64,000 nt of DNA, from the NCBI GenBank assembly GCA_031553005.1, contig JAVBMA010000010.1, positions 116,887 to 180,886 on the forward strand, in the 5' to 3' direction. This DNA is from RGIG9379 sp031553005. Lineage in GTDB: Bacteria; Bacteroidota; Bacteroidia; Bacteroidales; Paludibacteraceae. This document shows positions 1-8,617 of the stretch, piece after piece (position 1 is the stretch's first letter; each line of letters begins with the position of its first letter). The notes beneath the pieces were generated by a model. The model was not told the DNA's origin and made no database searches. It saw nothing but the letters and a program-made list of their open reading frames with translations. A program made the position numbers and the translations under genes.

Positions 1-3000
1 CAAGCCGTAGAAGACCATTGGTTCCCCAACGAAAAAAAACTTATCCAAGCGCAGGAAGTACAGCCGGATATTAAGCAAGCTGAAAAGAATCAAGCTGACC
101 AAGGAAATGAGATTATTCCCAAAACCTCCGGCGAAGAGCAAGAGCCCCTGCACTTCGAGAACTACATGAGCGAAGAATATTATGAAACTGCCGAGCCGAA
201 TTGGGAAGAATTTGAAGCAGAACAGAAAAAGCAAAAAGAAGAAAACATCCAGCCAATAAACCAGGAGCCAATTACCACACTTTACGACCTTTTCGGTTTT
301 TCGGAAGAAGAACGCAAACAGTTAAATACTCCCAAAAGAGGAAAAAAGAAAACAACAGCAACCCAACGAAATCCGGTTCAACTCGATTTATTTGCACAGC
401 CTAAACCGGAATCAAAAAACACAAGAGATGCAACACAACCGGACACGGAGCTTTTAAAACACTATAACGAAATAAAAGAAAAACACCGGAATACTCTGCT
501 GCTTATCCGTGAAGGCGATACTTATAAAGCATTCGGAAACGATGCTAACACGATTGCTAAAAAGCTCGGAATTGCCTTGGTTGATATTAACGGGATAAGG
601 CAAACCAGTTTTCCCCGCAATGAATTAGATACGAATTTACCAATCTTGGTAAAAGCAGGATTGCGCGTGGCAATTGCCGATGGATTGGAAACTCCCAAAA
701 TAGGTAAGAAAAAAGAACAAGCAATGCCTTCGCCTGTTTATCCTGTTTTCGACGAACGAAAGGAAGAACTCGCTGCACAATGGCGCAAACTGCAACAGCC
801 TCGCCCGTACTCCGGCAGTTTGCAGGATTTTCACAAGCAGGGTTCATTGGTATTGGAACAGAACGGTCAAGTTGGTTTTTTGAAAGAACGCTACCATGAA
901 GATGCCATGTTCAAATCACTGGAACTTAATCCGCAACAGGAGCAAAAGGCAAAACTGTATATCCAATTCCGCGACACCTATCATCTGCTCTACAACTACG
1001 AAGCCACTGAAAAAACAGAAAACAAAGGATTAAGAGAATCGCTCAACAATTTATATAGCAATTTCGTACAGCGTTACGGCAACCTGAACGACCGCAAAAA
1101 CCTCGACCTAATCAAAATGGATGCCGGAGGACAGGAGATTTTATCGCTTGAACGATTTATTGAGGGCAACCTGCAAAAAGCCGATATTTTCACACAGCCT
1201 GTGTCATTTAATCCTAACGAAATAACCGAAGTCGCCAATTCGATGGAAGCGCTGTCCGCTTCATTAAATAAATTCGGCGATGTTAATTTAGACTACATGC
1301 TGTCGTTGCTGCCTGACAACAACAAGGAAGATATGCTCGAAGAGTTGCAGGGGCGCATTTATTACAATCCGCTTATCCGTGATTACGAAGTATCGGACAA
1401 ATTTATTGCAGGTAATGTCATAGAAAAAGCGGAAGCGTTGGAACGCTATCTCAAAGACAACCCTCAAAGCAAATACCGGATTGAAACGGAAACCTCGCTA
1501 AAAGTATTGCAGGAGGCTATACCACGCCCGATTAGCTTCGAAGAGTTACTGCAAGATTTTAATTTCGGCGAACGCTGGATTCCGCAAAATATCTATAGTA
1601 AATATGCTTCTCATCTCTTTGATATAGAGACCAATGTCCAGTATTACAACACAAGGGACGAATATTCAGTCAAAGCCTCCGGCTTAAATGCCAACATCTA
1701 TGACAAATACTGTGTCCGAGGCGAATTCCGGAGGTACAACGGCGTAGCTCTGATGAAGCACGCCTTGCATAATACCACGCCAAATATCTCGAAAAGTATG
1801 GCTGTTATAGGCGCTGACGGCGAGAAAAAGAGCGTAAAAATCCGTGACGGAGTAAAAATACAGGAAGCCAATGTCAAAATAGACGAAATCCGTGACGGCT
1901 TTGTGGATTGGCTGGGTAATCAATCGACCGAATTTAAAGAACGCTTAACCAACCTCTATAACCGCAAGTTCAACTGCTTTGTACGACCTCAATACGACGG
2001 CGGTCATCAGGCATTTCCCTGGCTGGATTTAAAAGGATTGGGTATTGAGGACTTATATCAAAGCCAAAAGGACGCAATCTGGATGCTCAAACAAAACGGC
2101 GGGGGAATATGCGACCACGAGGTGGGGGCTGGAAAAACCCTGATTATGTGTTGCGGCGCTTATGAAATGAAACGGCTGGGATTGGCAAACAAACCTATGA
2201 TAATCGGCTTGAAAGCCAATGTCCATGAAATTGCCGCCACCTTTCGCAAAGCCTATCCCAATGCCAAAATACTCTATCCGGGAAAAGAAGATTTTACACC
2301 CAAAAACCGCGTAAAAATCTTTAACGAAATAAAAAACAACAACTGGGATGCGGTTATCCTCACGCACGACCAATTCGGCATGATACCCCAATCGCCCGAA
2401 ATTCAAAAGCAAATTCTTGAGCGGGAACTGGAAAGTGTAGATGAAAATCTGGCGCTGTTACGCGAACAGGGTAAGGATATTTCGAAAAAAATGTTGAGAG
2501 GTGTCGAAATACGAAAGGAAAATCTCGAAGTCAAAATAGAAACCCTAATTGAACAAATCAAAAATCGAACCGACGATGTGGTCGATTTCAAGTTAATGGG
2601 CATCGATCATGTTTTTGTCGACGAAAGCCACCGATTCAAAAACCTGATGTTTACCACCCGACACGACCGTGTGGCAGGGTTAGGCAATCCCGAAGGTTCA
2701 CAGCGGGCATTGAATATGCTGTTTGCCCTTCGTACTATTCAGGAACGCACAGGCAAGGATTTGGGCGCAACTTTCCTTTCCGGTACAACTATTTCCAACT
2801 CCCTGACAGAATTATACCTGCTTTTCAAATACCTGCGCCCGCAAGAGTTGGAACGGCAAAACATTAACACTTTCGATGCCTGGGCAGCTGTTTTTGCCAA
2901 GAAAAATACCGACTATGAATTTTCTATCACCAACGAGATTGTACAAAAAGAGCGTTTCAGGTACTTTGTCAAAGTACCGGAATTAGCTGCCTTTTATTCA

Positions 3001-4668
3001 GAAATAACAGACTTCCGGACAGCTAAAGATATTGGCATTGACCGACCCGAAAAGAATGAGATTTTGCACAACATTCCGCAAACCCCGCAACAGGAAGAAT
3101 TTATCAAAAAACTGGTAGAATTTGCCAAAACAGGTAATGCAACCTTGCTTGGCAGGGAAAAACTTAACGACAACGAAAAAAATGCCAAGATGTTGATTGC
3201 AACCGATTATGCCCGCAAGATGTCACTCGACATGCGCATGATTAACCGTGGAATATACGATGACCATATAGATAACAAAGCCTCGCATTGCGCCGCCAAG
3301 ATAGCGGAATATTACAGAAAATTTGATGAACATAAGGGAACACAATTCGTATTTTCTGATTTAGGCACTTACAAGCCCGGAGAGTGGAATGTCTATTCCG
3401 AAATCAAGCGCAAGCTTGTAGAAAACCACCATATACCCGCCCACGAAATCCGCTTCATCCAGGAAGCCAAAACCGAAGCCGCCCGCAAGGCAATGATACA
3501 GGCGATGAATGAGGGGCATATCCGGGTGATGTTCGGAAGTACCGAAATGCTCGGTACAGGCGTTAATGCACAGCAACGGGCTGTTGCCGTGCACCATCTG
3601 GACAGCCCTTGGCGCCCGTCGGACTTGGAACAGCGCGAGGGCAGGGCAATCCGTAAAGGCAACGAAATTGCCAAATTATTTGCAGACAACAAAGTGGATG
3701 TAATCATCTATGCGGTCGAAAAATCGCTGGACAGTTACAAGTTCAACCTGCTGCATAATAAACAGCTTTTTATCACGCAATTAAAAACAAACAATATAGG
3801 TTGCCGCCGTATTGACGAGGGCAGTATGGATGAAAAATCGGGAATGAATTTTTCCGAATATGTTGCTATTCTTTCAGGCAACACCGACCTGCTGGAAAAA
3901 GCCCGGTTGGAAAAGAAAGTCGCCGCCCTCGAAAGCGAACGGAAGAGTTTCAACCTGAATAAATCAATTACCTCTTCAAAGTTGGAAAAAATAGTCCGCA
4001 CAGTAAACGGAAATAACGAGCTTATTTCCCGGATGAAGAACGATTGGGAAGCATTTAACAGCCGTGTGCAATATGACCGGGAAGGCAACAAATACAATCC
4101 AATCAAGCTTAACGGAGTAGAAAGCGCCGATGTGAAAGTGATTGCCAATAAACTCAAACACCTGGATGAAAACGCCACTACTCACGGAGAATATTACAAA
4201 ATCGGAGAACTCTACGGTTTCAATCTGCTCGTAAAAACGGAAGAAACATTGAAAGAGGGATTTTCAATGAACCAAAACCGCTTTTTCATAGAAGGAGAAG
4301 GAAATATTAAGTACACTCACAACAACGGGCGTATTGCCAACGAACCCAAATTGGCAGTCAATTTTTTCCTGCATGCGTTGGAAAAAATCCCAACCCTGAT
4401 TGAGAACCACGAGAAGCAAAACAGTGAGTTGTCAAAGGATTTGCCCGTATTGCAGGAAATAGTCCAATCTGGTTGGCGTAAAGAGAACGAACTAAAAGAA
4501 CTCAAATCGGAATTGGCATCTGTGGACAGAAAAATCTTAATCTCCTTAAAACCTATTGATGAAAGTGAGGATAAAAATGAAAAAATACAGGAACAGGAAC
4601 GCAAGGATAATCATACCGCCAACTTAGGCGGCAATAGGAAATGGGGGATTCCCAAAGGTTTATTGTGA
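1..4668 (+). CDS. SNF2-like helicase with MutS-I-like domain, ICE core protein (5' partial)
   Basis: The reading frame is already open at base 1 and runs through the first ATG at 166, so the gene is cut by the window edge; 1500 residues follow that ATG. Residues below count from it. A beta-clamp-type motif QLDLF sits at 72-76. Residues about 95-178 resemble MutS domain I (LLLIREGDTYKAFG, then LPILVKAGLRVAI). A superfamily 2 helicase core follows: Walker A with GAGKT near 654-658, the DESH box near 820, and motif VI QREGRAIRKGN near 1156. A charged, probably coiled-coil segment lies near 1245-1290. Relatives in Bacteroidales conjugative transposons are usually called DNA methylase/helicase; no NPPY-type methylase motif is visible in the part present. 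Its role in ICE biology is not established. The next gene overlaps or nearly abuts its end. Confidence 0.8.
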   Translation, partial: QAVEDHWFPNEKKLIQAQEVQPDIKQAEKNQADQGNEIIPKTSGEEQEPLHFENYMSEEYYETAEPNWEEFEAEQKKQKEENIQPINQEPITTLYDLFGFSEEERKQLNTPKRGKKKTTATQRNPVQLDLFAQPKPESKNTRDATQPDTELLKHYNEIKEKHRNTLLLIREGDTYKAFGNDANTIAKKLGIALVDINGIRQTSFPRNELDTNLPILVKAGLRVAIADGLETPKIGKKKEQAMPSPVYPVFDERKEELAAQWRKLQQPRPYSGSLQDFHKQGSLVLEQNGQVGFLKERYHEDAMFKSLELNPQQEQKAKLYIQFRDTYHLLYNYEATEKTENKGLRESLNNLYSNFVQRYGNLNDRKNLDLIKMDAGGQEILSLERFIEGNLQKADIFTQPVSFNPNEITEVANSMEALSASLNKFGDVNLDYMLSLLPDNNKEDMLEELQGRIYYNPLIRDYEVSDKFIAGNVIEKAEALERYLKDNPQSKYRIETETSLKVLQEAIPRPISFEELLQDFNFGERWIPQNIYSKYASHLFDIETNVQYYNTRDEYSVKASGLNANIYDKYCVRGEFRRYNGVALMKHALHNTTPNISKSMAVIGADGEKKSVKIRDGVKIQEANVKIDEIRDGFVDWLGNQSTEFKERLTNLYNRKFNCFVRPQYDGGHQAFPWLDLKGLGIEDLYQSQKDAIWMLKQNGGGICDHEVGAGKTLIMCCGAYEMKRLGLANKPMIIGLKANVHEIAATFRKAYPNAKILYPGKEDFTPKNRVKIFNEIKNNNWDAVILTHDQFGMIPQSPEIQKQILERELESVDENLALLREQGKDISKKMLRGVEIRKENLEVKIETLIEQIKNRTDDVVDFKLMGIDHVFVDESHRFKNLMFTTRHDRVAGLGNPEGSQRALNMLFALRTIQERTGKDLGATFLSGTTISNSLTELYLLFKYLRPQELERQNINTFDAWAAVFAKKNTDYEFSITNEIVQKERFRYFVKVPELAAFYSEITDFRTAKDIGIDRPEKNEILHNIPQTPQQEEFIKKLVEFAKTGNATLLGREKLNDNEKNAKMLIATDYARKMSLDMRMINRGIYDDHIDNKASHCAAKIAEYYRKFDEHKGTQFVFSDLGTYKPGEWNVYSEIKRKLVENHHIPAHEIRFIQEAKTEAARKAMIQAMNEGHIRVMFGSTEMLGTGVNAQQRAVAVHHLDSPWRPSDLEQREGRAIRKGNEIAKLFADNKVDVIIYAVEKSLDSYKFNLLHNKQLFITQLKTNNIGCRRIDEGSMDEKSGMNFSEYVAILSGNTDLLEKARLEKKVAALESERKSFNLNKSITSSKLEKIVRTVNGNNELISRMKNDWEAFNSRVQYDREGNKYNPIKLNGVESADVKVIANKLKHLDENATTHGEYYKIGELYGFNLLVKTEETLKEGFSMNQNRFFIEGEGNIKYTHNNGRIANEPKLAVNFFLHALEKIPTLIENHEKQNSELSKDLPVLQEIVQSGWRKENELKELKSELASVDRKILISLKPIDESEDKNEKIQEQERKDNHTANLGGNRKWGIPKGLL

Positions 4669-4685
4669 AAATTCAAAAATCAACA

Positions 4686-5573
4686 ATGACATACGAGGAA
4701 CTAAAATACCGCCAAAGCTGGACGCTTGAACAAAAAATTGACCACTCTGTTGGAGTGGTTTCCGCTTTTCTGTCAAAAGTCAATGGGAAAGCCTATATCT
4801 CTTATTCCGGCGGAAAAGACAGCGGAGTAATGTTAGATATAATCCGGCGTTTTGTCGATTGCAATATTCCCGCTGTCTTTTGCAACACAGGCAATGAATA
4901 TCCCGAAGTAATAAAGTTTGTCAGGCAAATAGAAAATCTCATAACTATTCACCCGAAGATACATATCAGGCAGGTCATAGAAAAATACGGTTTCCCCCTG
5001 ATAAGCAAAGAACAAAGCCGCTATATCAACCAAGCCAAACATACCAAGAGCGAGAAATTATTGAATATCCGTTTACACGGTGGAGAAAAAGGCATCGGAA
5101 AAATAGCCGAAAAGTGGAAATTCCTGATAAACGCCCCCTTTGATATCTCTGAAAAATGTTGCGATTACCTGAAGAAAAAGCCTTTTGAAAAATTCCATAA
5201 AGAAACAGGCTTGTTTCCTTTTATCGGAACAATGGCAGGCGAGAGCCGTCTAAGGTTGCAAAAGTGGCTTAGACAAGGTTGCAATTCCTTTGAATCGAAT
5301 ATGATAGCCAGTTATCCGTTGTCTATCTGGACACAAGCCGATGTTTGGGCATATATCCGCAAATTTAACCTGCCGTACAGTCCCGTTTACGATATGGGCA
5401 TAAAACGCACAGGTTGCATGTTTTGCGGCTTTGGCTGCCATTTTAAAGACGACATACGGTTTTCTTTCTTGAAAGAAACCAAACCTAAAATCTACAACCA
5501 TTTTATGCAGATGACCAATAATGGAGTAACCTACCGGGAAGCATTACAATATTTAGGCATTGAAACAGGTTAG
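4686..5573 (+). CDS. PAPS-reductase-like ATP-pyrophosphatase protein
   Basis: This is a phosphoadenosine phosphosulfate reductase-family protein. The ATP-pyrophosphatase P-loop SGGKDS is at residues 41-46. Cysteines at 158-159 (EKCCDYLKKKPF) and 244/247/251 (CMFCGFGC) could hold an iron-sulfur cluster, as in DndC-like and TtuA-like relatives. A longer frame opens at 4641 and would overlap the helicase gene by 28 bases; I prefer ATG 4686 because the protein's conserved look begins at MTYEELKYRQSW. Such proteins occur in phages and ICEs, where they are suspected to modify nucleotides or sulfur carriers. No dnd partner genes are present, so phosphorothioation is not supported. It is probably co-transcribed with the helicase. 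Confidence 0.75.
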   Translation: MTYEELKYRQSWTLEQKIDHSVGVVSAFLSKVNGKAYISYSGGKDSGVMLDIIRRFVDCNIPAVFCNTGNEYPEVIKFVRQIENLITIHPKIHIRQVIEKYGFPLISKEQSRYINQAKHTKSEKLLNIRLHGGEKGIGKIAEKWKFLINAPFDISEKCCDYLKKKPFEKFHKETGLFPFIGTMAGESRLRLQKWLRQGCNSFESNMIASYPLSIWTQADVWAYIRKFNLPYSPVYDMGIKRTGCMFCGFGCHFKDDIRFSFLKETKPKIYNHFMQMTNNGVTYREALQYLGIETG

Positions 5574-5596
5574 CAGTTAAATTCCGGTTTTGGTTT

Positions 5597-5902
5597 TTAA
5601 TCATCCAATTCATCTTTATTTGATTTTCTAAAATGCTCCAAAATGAAATGCTGCACATCTGATTCCAAATAATAAGTTTTCCTTTTAATCCGCTTGAATG
5701 TTAGTTGCCCGGAGCTCCGGTAGCGTTGTAAAGTGCGTTTGCTAACATTCAGCATTATACACATATCCTGATTATCCAACAGCGCTTCGCCGTCCACCGT
5801 ATGCCTTACTTTCTCCTTTTTGGTAACTTTATCTTCCAGCACATCAAGTTTTTTCATGATACGGTGCATCCAATCCTCGAAGGTTTCTTCTTTTATAAAC
5901 AT
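5597..5902 (-). CDS. Excisionase-type helix-turn-helix protein
   Basis: A 101-residue DNA-binding protein. The C-terminal half (LLDNQDMCIMLNVSKRTLQRYRSSGQL, then KRKTYYLESDVQHFI) has the winged helix-turn-helix pattern of MerR/excisionase-like proteins common near Bacteroidales ICE integrases. The N-terminal part (residues 5-35) is charged and helical. It follows a paralogous HTH gene on the same strand by about 10 bases, so the two form an operon. By family, the pair is expected to control excision or integrase/transfer gene expression; the exact role is inferred from context. Confidence 0.7.
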   Translation of the reverse strand: MFIKEETFEDWMHRIMKKLDVLEDKVTKKEKVRHTVDGEALLDNQDMCIMLNVSKRTLQRYRSSGQLTFKRIKRKTYYLESDVQHFILEHFRKSNKDELDD

Positions 5903-5911
5903 AATAGGCGG

Positions 5912-6268
5912 TTATTTAGATGACAGGTTGCGTCGTTGTTCAACACTTAATTGGCTGTTTCTAATAAGCTCCTGCAAATGCTCATCGCTCCGGCGGATAA
6001 TGTTATCATTCAATAAGCGTTGGATTTCACTGATGCGGTAGTAGTTTTTGCCGCGGATTTTGGAATACGAGATTTCATCGGCAGCTCGTAGCCGTTGTAA
6101 AGTCTTTGTACTTATTTTCAAAAAAGTACAAACTTCGTAACTGTCCACCCAGCCGTCTTCTGGCTTTTCTTCCGCTTTGCTGCACTTCGTTGTAACGAAT
6201 TTGAAAATCGTATTGATTTTTGCTACCAATTCCTTAAATACCTGCGATTCGATTGTGATAACTTCCAT
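5912..6268 (-). CDS. Helix-turn-helix protein, first gene of the HTH pair
   Basis: An 118-residue protein starting at MEVITIESQVFKEL. The open frame extends 64 codons further upstream, but that part looks like translated intergenic DNA, so I chose ATG at 6268. Its HTH region (DSYEVCTFLKISTKTLQRLRAADEISY, then RGKNYYRISEIQRLL) parallels the downstream 101-residue protein closely, pointing to an old tandem duplication. Together they resemble the Xis-type pairs of conjugative transposons. A 723-base non-coding stretch separates it from the divergently placed integrase. Confidence 0.7.
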   Translation of the reverse strand: MEVITIESQVFKELVAKINTIFKFVTTKCSKAEEKPEDGWVDSYEVCTFLKISTKTLQRLRAADEISYSKIRGKNYYRISEIQRLLNDNIIRRSDEHLQELIRNSQLSVEQRRNLSSK

Positions 6269-6740
6269 AAAAAAATGATTAAAAATTTGTTGGGACAAAT
6301 GTCGGAAGTGCAGAAAAAACAATTTCCCAACTTGGGAAAAGAAAGTGTTGAATTTTATTTTCAAGAAGATATAATAGTCAGGTAAACACGATGTTATATT
6401 CCTGTTTTTTTGTAAAAAGACAGATTTCATGGAGAAAATTCCCAATATTTTCAAAAACAATAGCTCAATCCTGTATTATTTGTGGCATTTTACAGATTGA
6501 TTATCAACTATTTGATAAATTAAATTTTATTATTTATTTTTGTCGTAAGTTTTTGACAAAATAGCGAGTCAATAAAAAGACAAATGAAGACATAATAGCG
6601 TTACTAAATCGTTACTTTGTTTTTGGAAGCATTTGGATATTGCATTAATACTTAATATTATAAGGCGTTTTCGTAAAAATCCGTCAACGCCCACGGAAAG
6701 GAAAAGGTTGGTAAGACAACCAATGCCAAACAAAAGACAA
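6269..6740. other. Non-coding stretch upstream of the integrase, left part
   Basis: This AT-rich stretch shows no supportable gene. It should hold the promoter of the minus-strand HTH pair. It contains one copy (6678-6688) of an 11-base sequence that recurs at 28292-28302, discussed as a candidate attachment core. Confidence 0.4.
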
Positions 6741-6774
6741 AAAGTCTGTTAGTCAGTAGATTAACAGACTTTTT
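6741..6774 (+). terminator. Hairpin terminator in the integrase leader
   Basis: A perfect 12-bp stem (6741-6752 with 6763-6774) with a 10-base loop runs into six T on the plus strand. No plus-strand gene ends just upstream. It could block readthrough into the integrase gene at 6992 or act as a leader attenuator. Confidence 0.7.
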
Positions 6775-6829
6775 TCTTTTTATCAAAGTCAAATGCTGCC
6801 AAAGAAAAGCCAAGTAAAGCCAAGGTGTC

Positions 6830-6878
6830 CGTGTGCAAATCGTGTGCAAAAACACATCTTAATTTCTGCACACGATTT
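6830..6878. repeat. Direct and inverted repeats upstream of the integrase
   Basis: The 10-base sequence cgtgtgcaaa occurs twice, 11 bases apart (6830-6839 and 6841-6850). An overlapping 12-bp perfect inverted repeat pairs 6837-6848 with 6867-6878. Paired direct and inverted sites beside a tyrosine recombinase gene are what arm-type integrase or Xis binding sites look like. That assignment is inferred. Confidence 0.45.
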
Positions 6879-6991
6879 AGGGGATAACAAACTGGTAAAC
6901 ATGGCGTTAATATGGCACAAGTTGGCGTTTTCAAAGCTTGCAATCTCTTGACGATAAGTAATAATTTTGTCACATTAAAACTTTAAAAGAG

Positions 6992-8212
6992 ATGAAAAGT
7001 ACTTATCGAGTTCTGTTCTTTACAAGAAAGACAAGACCAAACAAAGATGGTTTGGTTACAATTGCCGTACGCATTACTATTGAAGGAGAATCAATCGAGT
7101 TTAATCCTAAACTGTATGTGAACCCTGCGATATGGAATCCTATCGGGCGAGCAGAAGGCAAAACCAAAGAAGCAAGAGAAATCAATCAGGCATTGGATAA
7201 TGTCCGTACTGATTTAAAGAATCACTACTCTGCCCTATTTGAAAAGTACGGCTATGTAACACCTGAAAAACTTCGGGATGCTTATCTGGGCGTAGATATT
7301 CAACAAAATACATTGCTATCCATGTATGATAAACTGGTAGAGCAAAAGCGTTGTCTTGTTGGCAACACTATTCAAGATACTACATTGGAGAAGTATTTGG
7401 CAACACGAAAACGGATTTCCGATTATCTCGTTCACCAATATGATAAGGAAGATATTCCTCTAAGGGAGGTTAATCAATTGTTTGTGTCCAATTACGAAGT
7501 CTATCTCAAATCTGTATGCGCTTGCGGACATAATTCGAGCATTAAGCATATGCGTTATTTAAAGAAGATTTTGACAGACGCTTTGAAGAATAGATTTATA
7601 ACGATAGACCCTTTTGATAATTATAAACTCGGATATAAACCTGTTGACAAGGAATATTTATTGGAATCGGAAGTTAAAAAGCTGTTAAGTAAAAAATTCT
7701 CGTTGAAACGCCTTGAAGAAGTACGCGATATTTTCATTTTCCAATGCTTTACAGGCATTGCTTACATTGATGCTTTCAATCTTACTGCCGACAACATTAT
7801 AGAAGCGGAAAACGGGGAAAAATGGATTAGGTTATATCGGCAAAAATCTTCCGTTCAGGCAAATATTCCTTTATTGGAAATTCCCCGGATTATTCTTGAA
7901 AAATACGACGGTCTGAAAAATGGTAAACTTCTACCGATGCACACGAACCAGAAAATGAATGCTTACCTGAAAGAGATTGCAGATTTATGCGGTATAAAGA
8001 AAAGGCTGAGCACGCATTCAGGGCGCCACACATACGCCACAATCATGCTGACCAAAGGCGTTTCTATCGAAAGTGTGTCAAAAATGTTGGGACATACAAA
8101 CATTACAACCACACAAATTTATGCTAAGGTATTGAATCAAAAAATTGCCAGTGAAGTAAATAAGGTAAGAGGTGAATTTGATGAAATGAGTTCGTTTTAT
8201 GCACAGAAATAA
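6992..8212 (+). CDS. Tyrosine recombinase / integrase, IntDOT-like
   Basis: A 406-residue site-specific recombinase of the Bacteroidota mobile-element type: an N-terminal arm-binding domain (about 1-100), a SAM-like core-binding domain (about 105-215) and a catalytic domain (about 220-395). The visible catalytic residues are H342 and R345 (THSGRHTYA), H368 (LGHTN) and the nucleophile Y377 (TTQIYAK). The first catalytic arginine is missing: the TGLR position reads TGIAY, with Ala257. The same box is degenerate in IntDOT-related enzymes, so the protein is probably active. The start at 6992 is preceded by ttaaaagag. A weak hairpin follows the stop. It should catalyse integration and excision of the ICE or island. 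Confidence 0.9.
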   Translation: MKSTYRVLFFTRKTRPNKDGLVTIAVRITIEGESIEFNPKLYVNPAIWNPIGRAEGKTKEAREINQALDNVRTDLKNHYSALFEKYGYVTPEKLRDAYLGVDIQQNTLLSMYDKLVEQKRCLVGNTIQDTTLEKYLATRKRISDYLVHQYDKEDIPLREVNQLFVSNYEVYLKSVCACGHNSSIKHMRYLKKILTDALKNRFITIDPFDNYKLGYKPVDKEYLLESEVKKLLSKKFSLKRLEEVRDIFIFQCFTGIAYIDAFNLTADNIIEAENGEKWIRLYRQKSSVQANIPLLEIPRIILEKYDGLKNGKLLPMHTNQKMNAYLKEIADLCGIKKRLSTHSGRHTYATIMLTKGVSIESVSKMLGHTNITTTQIYAKVLNQKIASEVNKVRGEFDEMSSFYAQK

Positions 8213-8213
8213 G

Positions 8214-8255
8214 AATTTCTATCCATAAAATAAATATTATATATAGAAATTTTTC
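8214..8255 (+). terminator. Weak hairpin after the integrase gene
   Basis: A 9-bp stem (8214-8222 with 8243-8251) closes a 20-base loop and is followed by a short T tract. It lies 1 base after the integrase stop and may end both this gene and the converging XRE gene. Confidence 0.4.
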
Positions 8256-8475
8256 AAAGTTCTTTCAGGAAATTACTTAAGCTTATGTCCAGCGCCTTGC
8301 AGATTCGCGCCAAAGTATACAATTTGATACTTCTTCTGCCATTTTCGATACGACCAATGTTGTTCTTTTCCATATCGCATTTGTCAGCAAGTTGAAGCTG
8401 AGTGATATTCCGTTCCATTCTCAGCTCTTTGATTTTCAGCCCTACTTTTATGGAAAATAAATCTTCATCCTTCAT
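8254..8475 (-). CDS. XRE-family transcriptional regulator
   Basis: A 73-residue single-domain Cro/C1-type HTH protein. The helix-turn-helix spans residues about 24-50 (NITQLQLADKCDMEKNNIGRIENGRR), followed by the dimer helix of the family (ARICKALDISLSNFLKEL). It converges on the integrase gene. Two palindromes of AATCC...GGATT form lie just upstream of its start, suggesting autoregulation. Similar lone XRE proteins control integrase and toxin-antitoxin genes; its target here is unknown. Confidence 0.8.
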   Translation of the reverse strand: MKDEDLFSIKVGLKIKELRMERNITQLQLADKCDMEKNNIGRIENGRRSIKLYTLARICKALDISLSNFLKEL

Positions 8476-8480
8476 TTTTC

Positions 8481-8543
8481 AATCCATTATTTGGATTACA
8501 AAGATTATTGTTTAATTTTGCACAAAAGCAATCCGAACGGATT
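8481..8543 (-). promoter_or_regulatory. Candidate operator pair for the XRE regulator
   Basis: Two dyads lie in the promoter region of the minus-strand XRE gene: aatcca-N5-tggatt (8481-8497) and aatccg-aa-cggatt (8530-8543). The shared half-site AATCC/GGATT suggests binding of the regulator to its own promoter. Confidence 0.45.
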
Positions 8544-8617
8544 ACCTAAAAACTGAAATATCCATACTTGAATAGCTGATATAAAGTATTGAATTATAAA
8601 CTTCTAAAATAAAAACA

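Larger units (their letters stand above)
1..8212. mobile_element. End of an integrative/conjugative element (ICE)
   Basis: The block groups a giant ICE-type helicase, a PAPS-reductase-like protein, two small excisionase-type HTH proteins and a Bacteroidota tyrosine recombinase. This set is typical of the non-transfer part of Bacteroidales conjugative transposons. The left end lies outside the window. The right boundary is not proven: either it lies just past the integrase, or the integrase belongs to the island to its right (see the candidate att repeat). The base composition is richer in GC by eye than the TIR genes that follow. Confidence 0.5.

Noticed and set aside
1..4668. N6-adenine methyltransferase activity
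   Set aside because: Relatives are often called methylases, but no NPPY-type motif is visible in the part inside the window; only the helicase parts are supported.
4686..5573. Dnd phosphorothioation system suggested by the PAPS-reductase-like gene
   Set aside because: No dndB, dndD or dndE-like neighbours; the protein is an ICE accessory gene.
6658..6973. Minus-strand frames of 65 and 70 codons before the integrase
   Set aside because: They overlap the terminator hairpin and the repeat pair and have no protein-like pattern.
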